Shown: piece by piece, positions 18,442 through 27,637 of the stretch | Layout: every line of letters starts with the position of its first letter | How positions within the stretch are numbered: position 1 is the stretch's first letter | Assembly: GCA_029243395.1 (NCBI GenBank) | Contig: JAQWSE010000007.1 | Location: 317,690 to 381,689, forward strand | Length of the DNA: 64,000 bases | Origin: Paracoccaceae bacterium | GTDB taxonomy: Bacteria; Pseudomonadota; Alphaproteobacteria; Rhodobacterales; Rhodobacteraceae | Reading direction: 5' to 3' | Program-made: the position numbers and the translations under genes | The notes under the pieces: generated by a model | The model's input: only the letters and a program-made list of their open reading frames with translations | Told to the model about the DNA's origin: nothing | The model's database searches: none

Positions 18442-19095
18442 TTGGTGCATCAGGAATTAGAGGAAAAGTCACAGACAGGCTTCAGTCGGGTATTTAGATT
18501 AGCTGGCTTCTTTCTTTCTTTGGGAACTCTGTATTTGATGGTGGTTTGGACACTAGAGCTAAGTCAGGTGAAAGTTGGAGACCTTCCAGTAGTCAGAGCT
18601 TTAGAGACAGATTTCAAGAGGAAAGCGCCAGTAGCTGATCAGGAGATCATTAAGAATGGTGACTTATCTATAAATGCATTACAGGGAAATGATAAGTTGG
18701 CTGAGGATAATAGAGGGGTTGTTCTGGGAGTAATTGAAGAAAAACTGACAAGTGAGGAAATTCCAGTACCTTTGTCGATGAAAGAAGCCCTGGAGAGTTC
18801 AATAAATGAAGCCCTGAGTAAGCTGACAAAAAATGAGATTATTTCCGAGGAGAGTATATACCAGGTATACCTAGGATCTTTTGATAGTCATGATGCAGCG
18901 TTAGAAACCCTAGAAGTTATAAATAAAATTGGCAGCCCCTCTATTTCAGAGGGTTTTACCGTAGTCTCAGGGATCTTTGGATCAAGAAAATCTTTTCGAC
19001 TAGAAACAATAAAAGGGTTTTCTTATGAGAAGGCAAAGGAATATTGTGATGAGTTGGTTTCTTATAACTTAGATTGTAAGGTCATTAGCGGTTAA
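18442..19095 (+). CDS. SPOR domain-containing membrane protein
   Basis: A 217-aa bitopic protein with one transmembrane helix near residues 20-42, an acidic low-complexity linker, and a C-terminal SPOR-like module (residues about 135-217, containing IYQVYLGSFDSHDAALETL and KAKEYCDELVS). SPOR domains bind denuded glycan strands at the division site. The start is TTG at 18442 or GTG at 18445, both downstream of an AGGGA. The position after argS and 2 bases before scpA fits the Rhodobacterales block. The nagZ gene I expect between this gene and scpA is missing. Confidence 0.8.
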   Translation: MVHQELEEKSQTGFSRVFRLAGFFLSLGTLYLMVVWTLELSQVKVGDLPVVRALETDFKRKAPVADQEIIKNGDLSINALQGNDKLAEDNRGVVLGVIEEKLTSEEIPVPLSMKEALESSINEALSKLTKNEIISEESIYQVYLGSFDSHDAALETLEVINKIGSPSISEGFTVVSGIFGSRKSFRLETIKGFSYEKAKEYCDELVSYNLDCKVISG

Positions 19096-19097
19096 TT

Positions 19098-19880
19098 ATG
19101 AACAAGCATACCTCAATTAATTCAAATATCCCTGTCGGTGATATTTTGGTGTTAGATATTAAGGGATTTGAGGGACCGCTCGAGTTATTATTGTCCTTAG
19201 CACAAGATCAAAAGGTGGATTTGAGAGAAATTTCTATCTTGGAATTGGTGGAACAGTACCTGGCTTTTATCGGGAAGGCAACCACCATGAAAATAGAGTT
19301 AGCAGCGGAATATTTAATGATGGCTACTTGGCTTGCTTATTTGAAAAGTAAATTATTATTGCCGATAGAGGAAGATGGAGAAGAGGTTACGGGAGAAGAA
19401 ATGGAACTTTATCTTGCTTTTCAGCTGAAGAGGTTAGCTGAGATGAAGAAATGCTCCCAAGAATTATTTCTTAGACCGCAGCTTGGTATAGACTTTTTCC
19501 CGAGAGGCCAGTCCGAAATCCGTGACAAAATACTGAATAGGAAGCTTGATGCTACCTTACTAGATTTGTTGCGATCCTATGCAACTATCAATAATAAAAA
19601 GGCTTTTACACCTCTGAAACTGATTAGAAGTTCTATTCTAAATATTGATGATGCTTTGAAGTCCATTGTTAGATTTTTCTTTAACAAAGGGGGCTGGTTT
19701 TCATTGGAAGACATCATTCCGAGAAATTGGAGAGATAAACCGGAACATGTAAAATCAGCGATGGCTACTACCTTTGCCGCTTCTTTGGAGTTGGTAAAAT
19801 CCGGAGATTTGAAGATAAAACAACCTGTCCAGTTTAGGTCAATGAAGATAAAGAGTAATGATAATAAGGATGTAGAATGA
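19098..19880 (+). CDS. scpA: segregation and condensation protein A
   Basis: Kleisin subunit that bridges SMC heads in chromosome condensation. The N-terminal SMC-binding helix region DIKGFEGPLELLLSLAQDQK is diagnostic, followed by LVEQYLAFI and EYLMMATWLAYLKSKLLLP. Length is 260 aa. It overlaps scpB by 4 bases, consistent with translational coupling of the two partners. Confidence 0.93.
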   Translation: MNKHTSINSNIPVGDILVLDIKGFEGPLELLLSLAQDQKVDLREISILELVEQYLAFIGKATTMKIELAAEYLMMATWLAYLKSKLLLPIEEDGEEVTGEEMELYLAFQLKRLAEMKKCSQELFLRPQLGIDFFPRGQSEIRDKILNRKLDATLLDLLRSYATINNKKAFTPLKLIRSSILNIDDALKSIVRFFFNKGGWFSLEDIIPRNWRDKPEHVKSAMATTFAASLELVKSGDLKIKQPVQFRSMKIKSNDNKDVE

Positions 19881-20506
19881 ATTTTTTTCACCAAAAAGAG
19901 CTTAAGAAAGTGACTGGCAATGGATCTTCCGAGGTAGATCAGGAGGATTCCCATGGACTTGTTGAGGATGAAAAGATATTGGAGGTACTTTTATTCGCTG
20001 CTAGGAAGCCAATGACCATAGGTGATTTAAAAAAATCATGTCCAAACATTGCTGATATAACAAGTTCTTTGACAAGGCTAATGCAGTTCTATAAGGACCG
20101 TGGAATAAATCTTATCAAAATTAAAAATACGTATGCTTTTAGAACTGCGCCTAGGTATGGCTATTTGCTAAAGGAATATGTGGAGAAAAGGGTCAAGTTA
20201 TCAAAAGCTGCCAAAGAAACACTAGCCATTATTGCATATAATCAACCAGTAACTAGATCGGAAATAGAATCAATCAGAGGAGTTAGCCTCTATAAAGGCC
20301 TTCTGGATTCATTACTTCAAACTGAATGGATTACTTTGGGTTCCAGACGAAATGCTCCAGGTAGACCTGTGACTTTTATTACCACTAATGATTTTTTGGA
20401 TTATTTTGGATTGCAAGCAGTGAAGGACATGCCAAACTTTCAAGAATTGAATGAGGCTGGGTTGGTAGGTGGGAAATCTAATAATGCTTTAAATCTTGAG
20501 CAGTAA
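19877..20506 (+). CDS. scpB: segregation and condensation protein B
   Basis: Winged-helix partner of ScpA in the condensin complex. KILEVLLFAARKPMT opens the first winged helix, and the second holds AKETLAIIAYNQPVTRSEIESIRGV (shown here only as the hallmark, residues about 112-136). LGSRRNAPGRPVTFITT follows. The ATG overlaps the scpA stop by 4 bases. In the Roseobacter block I would expect tatA to follow; here a convergent dcd gene follows instead. Confidence 0.92.
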   Translation: MNFFHQKELKKVTGNGSSEVDQEDSHGLVEDEKILEVLLFAARKPMTIGDLKKSCPNIADITSSLTRLMQFYKDRGINLIKIKNTYAFRTAPRYGYLLKEYVEKRVKLSKAAKETLAIIAYNQPVTRSEIESIRGVSLYKGLLDSLLQTEWITLGSRRNAPGRPVTFITTNDFLDYFGLQAVKDMPNFQELNEAGLVGGKSNNALNLEQ

Positions 20507-20534
20507 GAATTAGCCTATTTAGGGAGAAATTTTT

Positions 20535-21632
20535 TCAATCCTTAAAATGCTTTGATAGTTTCAAACTTTGCCCCTGGTAATTTGATTTCACACCTTTCCC
20601 ATAAAGAAGATCGGGTTCTGAAAACATGTTTTCAAATTTCAATCTTCCAACTGTTTGACCATGTTCTAGTACAAAGGGAGTTTCATGGCACCGTACTTCT
20701 AGTACAGCCCTTGATTTTTGGGAACCGTTTGGACTATATCCAAATCCTGGGTCAAAAAAGCCGGCATAGTGAACTCGAAATTCTCCAATCATAGAAAGGT
20801 AAGGGGCCATCTCAGCTGCTAGCTTAGGTGGGACGCTAACATATTCTCGACTGCTAAGAATATAAAAAGCTCCAGGATCTAAAACGATTCTTCCACGCTT
20901 AGTTGTGACCTTATCCCAAAAATCCGCTATTTTATAATGATTTATTTTCGTCAAATCTATGAGGTCAGTGTGCCGTTTAGCTTTATAGCCAACTAAATTG
21001 TTATGCGGATTCCTTAAATTGATTGAAAAATCCTTGGCGGGAGTATGGCTTCCTACTATCTGTTTATCAATTGACTCAAGATTCTCAAGTATTTCAGATT
21101 TTTTGGGCTTTAAATCATGCTGTATTTTAAATCTTATTTGGTTCAACATCGTGTCTTTTTTTGCAAATACCGAGAATGAGTTTGGAGCTATTTCAGCATA
21201 GAGTGGACCAGAATATCCACTATTCACTCTATCGAACTCAGTGCCATGATCAGTTATTAGACGAGTAAATAAGTCTAGTCTTCCTGTAGAACTTTTGGCG
21301 TTGCCTAAGGCCTCAATATGGTTTGGTAATTCTAAACTTTCTTGGAGTTTTACCAAGTAGACGGAACCTTTTTCTAGTATATATCCTTTATCGAGATTAA
21401 TCTCTTGCATTGCTAGCTGGTCTATCAAAGTTTTAACTTTTCTTTTTTTTCCTGGTAAAAAAGATGCTCGCATTCTCCAAGCCCTGGAACTAAGACGTAA
21501 GTCTATGCTGGAGGGCTGTATTTGCATTGGGTTTAATGATGCCTCTGAGGAAATAACTCTGTTGGTTATTAGTTTTCTAATCTCCTGACAAGGAAGAACA
21601 GATCGGGGAAACTTCGTTAGAGGTTTGAGCAT
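20535..21632 (-). CDS. dcd: dCTP deaminase, two-domain alphaproteobacterial type
   Basis: 2'-deoxycytidine 5'-triphosphate deaminase, making dUTP for dTMP synthesis. The protein has two tandem dUTPase-like folds. The first half has QPSSIDLRLSSRAWRMRASF and ALGNAKSSTGRLDLFTRLI; the second has LDPGAFYILSSREYVSVP and HYAGFFDPGFGY. This doubled form is the alphaproteobacterial DCD_N family rather than the short E. coli enzyme. The ATG at 21632 is chosen because a longer frame to 21689 would run through the tRNA-Pro gene. Length is then 365 aa. Confidence 0.9.
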   Translation of the reverse strand: MLKPLTKFPRSVLPCQEIRKLITNRVISSEASLNPMQIQPSSIDLRLSSRAWRMRASFLPGKKRKVKTLIDQLAMQEINLDKGYILEKGSVYLVKLQESLELPNHIEALGNAKSSTGRLDLFTRLITDHGTEFDRVNSGYSGPLYAEIAPNSFSVFAKKDTMLNQIRFKIQHDLKPKKSEILENLESIDKQIVGSHTPAKDFSINLRNPHNNLVGYKAKRHTDLIDLTKINHYKIADFWDKVTTKRGRIVLDPGAFYILSSREYVSVPPKLAAEMAPYLSMIGEFRVHYAGFFDPGFGYSPNGSQKSRAVLEVRCHETPFVLEHGQTVGRLKFENMFSEPDLLYGKGVKSNYQGQSLKLSKHFKD

Positions 21633-21661
21633 TAGCTTGGCAATCCTTTTATTTTGCAAGA

Positions 21662-21738
21662 TGGTCGGGCTAGCGAGATTTGAACTCACGACCTCTCGTC
21701 CCCCAGACGAACGCGCTACCAGACTGCGCTATAGCCCG
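21662..21738 (-). tRNA. tRNA-Pro (anticodon GGG)
   Basis: A complete 77-nt cloverleaf on the minus strand. The acceptor stem is CGGGCTA/TAGCCCG (7 bp), the D stem is GCGC/GCGC, the anticodon stem is TTCGT/ACGAG with loop CTGGGGG (anticodon GGG), and the T arm is GTGAG TTCAAAT CTCGC. The 3' end ACCA is encoded. The loops and stems all pair, so the call is firm. It lies between dcd and merR. Confidence 0.96.
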
Positions 21739-21753
21739 TTTTCGACACTCCTT

Positions 21754-22224
21754 TTATTCGGAAACATCCGAGATTGAAATAGCTATTCTTTCGGTCATCC
21801 TGGATCTCAATGCGGATAATTCTGTCTTTATTTCACTCAACCTACGTCTGTCAAGATCTTTGGATCCATCCTGGCATTTTTTAAGGTAATACAATACTTT
21901 ATCGAGATTAGAGTTCTTTTCTTTCATTATGCCGACTTCATCCCTTGCTTTCTTACCTATATCTGTAAGGTGTCTAATACCATTTTCTTTTATAAATCTT
22001 TTCACACCAATGATAGTCATACCATTTCCGTGAAGTAGTTTCTTAATGGCAAAAAGCACTAGAATATCATTTGGTCTATAGAATCGTCTGCCAGCAGCTC
22101 TCTTTATAGGTTTAATCTGAGGGAATTTACTTTCCCAAAATCTTAAGACATGAGCCGGGAGAGAAAGCATTTCTCCTGCTTCGGATATAGTTCTAAAAGC
22201 TTCTGGTGATTTTTCTATGCCCAA
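21754..22224 (-). CDS. MerR family transcriptional regulator
   Basis: A 156-aa regulator with an N-terminal winged helix: [20 protein letters not shown], then [20 protein letters not shown], which is the wing, and [15 protein letters not shown]. The C-terminal part is a coiled-coil dimerisation helix. There is no cysteine pattern for metal sensing, so the effector is unknown. It starts at TTG (22224), as no in-frame ATG lies near. The position beside ihfA is conserved in alphaproteobacteria as I recall it. Confidence 0.88.
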   Translation of the reverse strand: MGIEKSPEAFRTISEAGEMLSLPAHVLRFWESKFPQIKPIKRAAGRRFYRPNDILVLFAIKKLLHGNGMTIIGVKRFIKENGIRHLTDIGKKARDEVGIMKEKNSNLDKVLYYLKKCQDGSKDLDRRRLSEIKTELSALRSRMTERIAISISDVSE

Positions 22225-22240
22225 CTAAAGCACCAAGGAA

Positions 22241-22546
22241 TTAATTACCTTGGTTCCCTTTATTAACAAATTCTTTCATTTTCTGAGACGGTTTGAAAGT
22301 CACGACCCTTCTGGCGATAATGGCTGCTTCTACCCCAGTTTTTGGATTCCGACCAGTTCTCTCTTTTTTATCTCTACTGCTGAAGGTTCCAAATGATGAA
22401 ATTTTTACAGTTTCCCCATCCACTAATGCTTCTATGACATAGTCTAAGACTTCTTCCACTAATTCTAGGGATTCTTGCCTTGATAGCCCGACTTCTCTAA
22501 CAACAGCATCTGATAAATCTGATCGTGTGAGACTATTATCATTCAT
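22241..22546 (-). CDS. ihfA: integration host factor alpha subunit
   Basis: DNA-bending HU/IHF family subunit acting in recombination, replication and transcription. The family pattern is complete: [45 protein letters not shown] (shown by position, residues about 47-71), and the DNA-binding arm with [14 protein letters not shown]. The TGRNPKTG arm with the intercalating proline is intact. Length is 101 aa. It is 17 bases upstream of merR. Confidence 0.94.
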   Translation of the reverse strand: MNDNSLTRSDLSDAVVREVGLSRQESLELVEEVLDYVIEALVDGETVKISSFGTFSSRDKKERTGRNPKTGVEAAIIARRVVTFKPSQKMKEFVNKGNQGN

Positions 22547-22671
22547 TTTTATACCTCAGTAGGAAGAGGTTATTTGAAATGACTGCTGAGAGTCAATATG
22601 TTTGGGCATTTTACTGTCCAAATCTTTTTTAAAGTCAGCTAATTTTTTTTATTAGGACTTCAATTGACAAA

Positions 22672-23718
22672 TTAATTTGGGATCTTCTTTTGATATAGGA
22701 TCTTGTTAGTAAGATTTTTTTGAAAATCATTTTGTGCTAATTTATGAGCAAGAGTGATGGCAGCAGATATTCCAGTAGAATCGGCGCCTCCATGGGATTT
22801 CACTATAGTCCCATTCAAGCCCAAAAATACGCCACCATTTACTCTTCTTGGGTCTATACGCTTCCTAAGAGTTCTTAGAGGCTTAAGTGCTAAAAATGAA
22901 GCTAATCGAGCCATTACAGAAAAAGCAAAAGTTTCCTTAAGTAAGGTGCGGACCAAAGTAGCAGTACCTTCACCCGTTTTTAAAGCAATATTTCCGGTGA
23001 AACCATCCGTAACGATTACATCTATTTTTGATGAAGGAATATCATCACCTTCTACATATCCTGCATATTCAAATTCGAATATTTTTGATGATTCGAGAAT
23101 AATATCTGCTGCTTTTTGTAACTCAGATCGACCTTTGTGTCCCTCAGTCCCAACATTGAGTAGCCCAACCCGGGGGTTTTTAATGTTAAAGCCACTCTTT
23201 GCATAAGATATTCCCATTAAAGCGTATTGATGCAGATCTTGCGAGTCAGCTTTAATATCTGCACCGGCATCTAAAACTATATTGAAACCACGTGTATTGG
23301 TAGAGGGCCAGAGTACTGCAATAGCAGGTCTATTTACGCCATCAATTTTTCGTAGTTGTACCATGGACATTGCCATTAAAGCACCAGTATTTCCACACGA
23401 AACTGCTACTTTCGCTTCTCCTTTGGCAACGCTTTCTAATGCGCGCCACATGCTTGTCCCTCTACCATTTCGTAAGGCTTGCGACGGTTTTTCATCCATA
23501 CTAACGGTTTTCGTTGCGGGAATGTACCTAAATGCTCCCGTTAGTCTTTTTTGTTTCTTCAAAAGGTTCGGCATCTTACTTCCTACACCATGTATGAGGA
23601 AGAAGAGTGATTTATTCTTGGCATAGGCTTTAGTAATCCCTTTTAAAACTTCATGTTCACCAAGGTCTCCACCCATGCAATCGATAGCGATTATTGTTTT
23701 TGCCTTTTCGCCCAACAT
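22672..23718 (-). CDS. plsX: phosphate acyltransferase PlsX
   Basis: Makes acyl-phosphate from acyl-ACP for phosphatidic acid synthesis. IAIDCMGGDLGEHEVLKG near the N-terminus, AVSCGNTGALMAMS, RPAIAVLWP, GLLNVGTEGHKG and VTDGFTGNIALKTGEG are the PlsX hallmarks. I start at the ATG at 23718; a TTG at 23730 adds four residues. The gene follows rpmF closely. The usual next gene, fabH, is absent and 125 bases of noncoding DNA lead to ihfA. Confidence 0.94.
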   Translation of the reverse strand: MLGEKAKTIIAIDCMGGDLGEHEVLKGITKAYAKNKSLFFLIHGVGSKMPNLLKKQKRLTGAFRYIPATKTVSMDEKPSQALRNGRGTSMWRALESVAKGEAKVAVSCGNTGALMAMSMVQLRKIDGVNRPAIAVLWPSTNTRGFNIVLDAGADIKADSQDLHQYALMGISYAKSGFNIKNPRVGLLNVGTEGHKGRSELQKAADIILESSKIFEFEYAGYVEGDDIPSSKIDVIVTDGFTGNIALKTGEGTATLVRTLLKETFAFSVMARLASFLALKPLRTLRKRIDPRRVNGGVFLGLNGTIVKSHGGADSTGISAAITLAHKLAQNDFQKNLTNKILYQKKIPN

Positions 23719-23752
23719 TTTAGCGCCCAAACATGGCTTTTGCCTTTGCTAC

Positions 23753-23962
23753 TTATGCGGCAGCGTCATCATCAAGATCAAGATCTTCAACTGTGGGGGT
23801 TATTTCAAGGTTCCTATAGTAACCACAGGCTTTGCAGACATGGTGAGTGATTTTTTGTTCACCACAATTCGGACATTCTATTATATTAGTTCCTTTAAGG
23901 GCATCATGAGATCTACGCATTCCGCGTCTAGATCTAGTTATCTTACTCTTTGGTACCGCCAT
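23753..23962 (-). CDS. rpmF: 50S ribosomal protein L32
   Basis: Small zinc-ribbon ribosomal protein. [20 protein letters not shown] is the typical L32 start. The zinc ribbon is [21 protein letters not shown], with four cysteines. The C-terminus carries an acidic tail, [10 protein letters not shown]. Length is 69 aa. It heads the rpmF-plsX pair linking ribosome and lipid synthesis. Confidence 0.95.
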   Translation of the reverse strand: MAVPKSKITRSRRGMRRSHDALKGTNIIECPNCGEQKITHHVCKACGYYRNLEITPTVEDLDLDDDAAA

Positions 23963-24078
23963 TTTTTTATTCTTTCAATCATCTAATTAGTTCACTATTA
24001 CTAAATAAACGTAAAGGTATTTACAATCCTAAATATTCCAAAAGACATTTTTTTTTGAAGTAGTGACTTAGCTGAAGA

Positions 24079-24678
24079 TTATTTTTTGTTTTTTTTTGGA
24101 GAAATTGCTTCCATATGATTTTTTAACTCAGACAATTTTTGAAACGGGTTTGGTCTCTCATCATTTTCTGAGAAGATAGTATCTCTTTGGAATCCAGCTC
24201 CCTTCTTTCTTGGATATTGGGGGATTACAAGAATTATCTCTTCCGAAATAATATCGCCTAATTCTACTGATTCATTCAAGGGATCAGAATCAACGAGATC
24301 TAAATCTAATAAAACTGATTCATTTAAGCGTTTTTTACTGCCTGGGATTAAATGTCTCTTTAGGGGAATTTGCAAGTTTGTCCGTACCTTTTCTAGGGTA
24401 ATGACACACAATTGAGATGCAGTTAAGTTTATCTTACCTAGAACTAGCCACCCAGGCTCAGATCGTTGTAGGTCAATTGTACATTGAAACGAGTGGATTT
24501 GGGTCACATTAAGGAATTTCGATAAATTAGATTTTTCCAGATCATTTAATTCGATAGACAATCTATTACTACGTTTTCGTTGAAGGTCAGATATTTTTAT
24601 ACATCTTGAAAAAGGTGGAGATCCCCATTTATTTAGATCATGCTCCCCAATATCATTTTTTTGATGTTTTCTTTTCAT
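24079..24678 (-). CDS. YceD/DUF177 family protein
   Basis: A 199-aa protein of the YceD family, usually encoded just upstream of rpmF and thought to act in ribosome or rRNA biogenesis. The middle region LTASQLCVITLEKVRTNLQIP is the recognisable part, with the conserved Cys before TLE. A late acidic segment, DPLNESVELGDIISEEIILV, also matches the family. It begins at ATG and lies 116 bases upstream of rpmF on the same strand. Confidence 0.8.
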   Translation of the reverse strand: MKRKHQKNDIGEHDLNKWGSPPFSRCIKISDLQRKRSNRLSIELNDLEKSNLSKFLNVTQIHSFQCTIDLQRSEPGWLVLGKINLTASQLCVITLEKVRTNLQIPLKRHLIPGSKKRLNESVLLDLDLVDSDPLNESVELGDIISEEIILVIPQYPRKKGAGFQRDTIFSENDERPNPFQKLSELKNHMEAISPKKNKK

Positions 24679-24781
24679 TAAGAGACCCCAATTGAAAAGC
24701 TTATGATTGAATATATTCTACTGTTCAGCTAATAATTAATTCAATTCCATTGATCTTATAAAAACGATAAGAGTCTTGTTC

Positions 24782-25240
24782 ATGTACTTTTTAATATCAC
24801 GAAGTTTCACAAAAGCAATATTGCTTTTGGTTGCACTGTTTTTGTTTAGTTGCAGTAAAGTTGTGGAATTTAATGGTTTTAATCCTGGGCCAGAGGTTCT
24901 TGCCAAATTAGAAAAAGGGAAGACACCTAAATCTAAGGTTAGGGCATTACTTGGTGATCCACCCATTGTTCATGGTATAAATGGGAATCTTTGGCTTTAT
25001 TTTAGTCAAGAAACGGAGAAGCTAACTTTCTTCCAGCCAAAGGTTATTTCTAGGGACATAGCCTTATTGATTTTTAGTAATAATGGGAGGCTAAATGTTA
25101 TAGAACAATATACTATCAAGGATTCTAGAATAATTGACATCAGCAATAATAAAGTGGTCTCTGGTGGTAGGAAATTGACTACTTTACAGCAAATATTTGG
25201 TAACATAGGGAATTTCTCTGCCCAAGATTTACAGCAGTGA
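24782..25240 (+). CDS. bamE: outer membrane assembly lipoprotein BamE
   Basis: SmpA/OmlA-family lipoprotein, accessory subunit of the BAM beta-barrel assembly machine. The hydrophobic signal ends in the lipobox LFSC. The mature part has the BamE pattern: AKLEKGKTPKSKVRALLGDPP, then WLYFSQETEKLTFFQPKVI. I start at the ATG at 24782, which has a purine-rich GATAAGAG 8 bases before it; a TTG two codons earlier is possible. Length is 152 aa. It is divergent from the YceD-like gene. Confidence 0.88.
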   Translation: MYFLISRSFTKAILLLVALFLFSCSKVVEFNGFNPGPEVLAKLEKGKTPKSKVRALLGDPPIVHGINGNLWLYFSQETEKLTFFQPKVISRDIALLIFSNNGRLNVIEQYTIKDSRIIDISNNKVVSGGRKLTTLQQIFGNIGNFSAQDLQQ

Positions 25241-25245
25241 CAGAT

Positions 25246-25264
25246 TTGATTGAAAATCAATCAA
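25246..25264. terminator. bidirectional hairpin between bamE and msrB
   Basis: A perfect 8-bp inverted repeat, TTGATTGA / TCAATCAA, with an AAA loop lies just after the bamE stop and overlaps the msrB stop. It is AT-rich and lacks a clear T-run on either strand, so it may be a weak terminator or a boundary hairpin. Confidence 0.4.
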
Positions 25265-25649
25265 GAGAAATCTTAGCTTTCAAGGCAACTCCATTTATAC
25301 AGTACCTTAGTCCTGTTGGCATTGGGCCATCAGTGAATACGTGACCTAGGTGCCCTTCACATTTACTGCAGGTCACCTCTGTTCTGGCTATACCATGATT
25401 CAAATCTTCCTTTTCACAAATGACTTCTGACGATATTGCTTTGAAGAAGCTTGGCCAACCTGATCCACTTTCATATTTTGCTTCGATGCTAAATAAGATT
25501 TGATCACAGCAAATGCATGCAAAATATTTTGTATTTGGATCGAATCCAGGATGAGAGAATGCTCGCTCAGTAGCCCCCTCGCGGGTCACTTTATAGGCCA
25601 TAGTTTCCAGTTTTGATTTCCATTGATTCCTTATTACGTCTTTTGTCAT
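25257..25649 (-). CDS. msrB: peptide methionine-R-sulfoxide reductase MsrB
   Basis: Repairs oxidised methionine (R form). The zinc-binding CxxC pairs are CICC and CSKC, GSGWPSFFK is the substrate loop, and RTEVTCSKCEGHLGHVFTDG and LRYCING, with the catalytic Cys, complete the SelR domain. Length is 130 aa. The start at 25649 is ATG. It lies convergent to bamE. Confidence 0.94.
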   Translation of the reverse strand: MTKDVIRNQWKSKLETMAYKVTREGATERAFSHPGFDPNTKYFACICCDQILFSIEAKYESGSGWPSFFKAISSEVICEKEDLNHGIARTEVTCSKCEGHLGHVFTDGPMPTGLRYCINGVALKAKISLD

Positions 25650-25873
25650 AGGGTTATCTCCTATATTTTAGTAGTCCAATTAATTTTGTGGCACACCGGG
25701 GTCAAAATCAATTTTAACATGGTTTCAAGCTTAATGATCTCAATATACATCTTAGTTCGAATCTTCACAAAGTGTTTTGTTCTTAACTAAAACTTGTAAC
25801 TCCAATTTGAAAAATTGCATTTGACTCGCAGTTGATTTTTAATATGGCCTTATACAATTTACGTTTGTTGTAG

Positions 25874-26551
25874 CTAAATTTGCTGTTTTGACCACTCTAT
25901 AGGTGAAGCCAAAAATGCTTCTATTTGATCTAGTGTCTCATTATTCCATTTGGAACTTTCATCTCTGCAGAATTTCAAAACATCCCACCAGGAAGCAAGA
26001 TAATGTAACTGGAGTCCCAATTCCTCAAGTTTTTCAGTTATGTTAGGAAATATGTTGTAGTAAAAGATCACGATTGCGTGCTCTACTTCGGCCCCTGCCT
26101 CCCTAAGAGCATTGCAGAATTTGATTTTACTACCTCCATCTGTTGTAAGGTCTTCAATTAGGATTACTTTTTTCCCAACAATACTTTCCCCTTCAATTTG
26201 GGCATCTCTACCAAACCCTTTCGGCTTTTTGCGTACATAGTGCATTGGAAGGTTCAGTCTTTCGGCTAGGAAAGCAGCAAAGGGTATTCCTGCAGTCTCT
26301 CCACCCACAAGACTATCAACCTGATGGCATCCGATGTTTTCCAATATAATATCAGCACAAAAGTTCATTAAAATTCGTCTAGCTTTTGGATGAGAAATAA
26401 GCTTTCTACAGTCAATATATACGGGGCTTCGAATACCAGAAGTTAAAGTAAAGGGTGTTTGGGAGTTGAAATGTATTGCATCAATCTCTAAGAGCGTTTT
26501 TGCTGTAATTCTAGCTTGTCTCTCCGTGGTATTAAAATCGTTTTCTTTCAA
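25874..26551 (-). CDS. pyrE: orotate phosphoribosyltransferase
   Basis: Adds the ribose-phosphate from PRPP to orotate in pyrimidine synthesis. The PRPP-binding loop is KVILIEDLTTDGGSK, and FTLTSGIRSPVYIDCRKL and YVRKKPKGFGRDAQIEG are OPRTase signatures. Length is 225 aa. It appears to start at TTG (26551), since no in-frame ATG lies before the conserved region. It is 30 bases downstream of pyrC. Confidence 0.93.
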   Translation of the reverse strand: MKENDFNTTERQARITAKTLLEIDAIHFNSQTPFTLTSGIRSPVYIDCRKLISHPKARRILMNFCADIILENIGCHQVDSLVGGETAGIPFAAFLAERLNLPMHYVRKKPKGFGRDAQIEGESIVGKKVILIEDLTTDGGSKIKFCNALREAGAEVEHAIVIFYYNIFPNITEKLEELGLQLHYLASWWDVLKFCRDESSKWNNETLDQIEAFLASPIEWSKQQI

Positions 26552-26581
26552 TTCATTTCACCAACTTAAATTATTTATTTT

Positions 26582-27637
26582 TTAAATGTTTTCATGGCTC
26601 CAGTATAGTGAAAAACCAGGGTCAAACACAGATAGTGTATCACTACCAATCGAAATTTTCTTTATTTTTTCTTTAGGCTTCTTTAGCTTGGAGAGCTTGA
26701 TATACGATTTATTGGCCTCAAGGCCATAATATTTTGCACCATTGAGCGAAGTGAAACTCTCCAATCTGTCCAAAGCGGACTCTGTTTCAAATATATGTGC
26801 AAGGCAACTCAAAGCATTTGGAGTTGAAAAAATACCTGCACAACCGCAAGCATTTTCCTTCAGGTGATCAAGATGTGGGGCAGAGTCTGTTCCAAGAAAA
26901 AACTTTGGATTTCCTGATACTGCTGCGCGCACAATAGCTATCCTATGTGATTCACGTTTTGCTAGGGGTAAACAATAATAATGTGGCCTAATTCCATTTT
27001 TGAACATACTATTTCGGTTAATTATGAGGTGGTGGGGTGTAATTGTTGCAGCGAGATTTGGATCACTATCCAGGACATAATCCACGCTTTCTTTAGTTGT
27101 GATATGCTCTAGTACTATTCGTAACTCAGGTATTTTTTTTCTTAAAGGTTCTAAAATTTTTTCAACAAAGAAAGCTTCTCTGTCAAAGATGTCTATTGTG
27201 GGATCGGTTGTTTCGCCATGTATGAGTAAGGGTATGTCTAATCGGGCAATTTTTTCTAGTAATTTGTAAATGTTTGGGAGATCTCGAACACCATTTTCAG
27301 AATTTGTTGTAACCCCTGCAGGATAAAGTTTCACAGCCTTAATAATTCCCCTATTAACACCTTCCTCAATATCATTTATTTTGCTTTTTTCAGTAAGAAA
27401 AAGTGTCATTAGGGGCTGGAAATCATGTTCTTTTGGTATTGATTTTAATATTTGACGATAATAATTTTCAGCTTGTTCAGTTGTTACTACTGGTGGGTTT
27501 AGGTTAGGCATTATTATGGCTCGACCAAAGGTGTAGCTCGAATACTTTAAGACTGTTTTAAGAATATCTCCTGATCTCAAGTGTAAATGCCAGTCGTCAG
27601 GTCTTTTGATTCTAACAGCTTGAATTATTTTTTTCAT
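26582..27637 (-). CDS. pyrC: dihydroorotase
   Basis: Class II dihydroorotase (E. coli type, 351 aa), making dihydroorotate from carbamoyl aspartate. The metal site opens with DDWHLHLRSGD (the HxH pair), the carboxylated lysine is in KAVKLYPAGVTTNSENGV, and LGTDSAPHL gives the catalytic Asp. It starts at ATG. The pyrC-pyrE pair forms one short leftward operon. Confidence 0.95.
   Translation of the reverse strand: MKKIIQAVRIKRPDDWHLHLRSGDILKTVLKYSSYTFGRAIIMPNLNPPVVTTEQAENYYRQILKSIPKEHDFQPLMTLFLTEKSKINDIEEGVNRGIIKAVKLYPAGVTTNSENGVRDLPNIYKLLEKIARLDIPLLIHGETTDPTIDIFDREAFFVEKILEPLRKKIPELRIVLEHITTKESVDYVLDSDPNLAATITPHHLIINRNSMFKNGIRPHYYCLPLAKRESHRIAIVRAAVSGNPKFFLGTDSAPHLDHLKENACGCAGIFSTPNALSCLAHIFETESALDRLESFTSLNGAKYYGLEANKSYIKLSKLKKPKEKIKKISIGSDTLSVFDPGFSLYWSHENI

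Noticed and set aside
21633-21689. N-terminal extension of dcd to 21689
   Set aside because: It would read through the tRNA-Pro gene and the added residues do not fit the family start; the ATG at 21632 is better.
22754-23206. Plus-strand frame of 150 codons in plsX
   Set aside because: It is antisense to plsX, which carries all family motifs; no sign of an independent gene.
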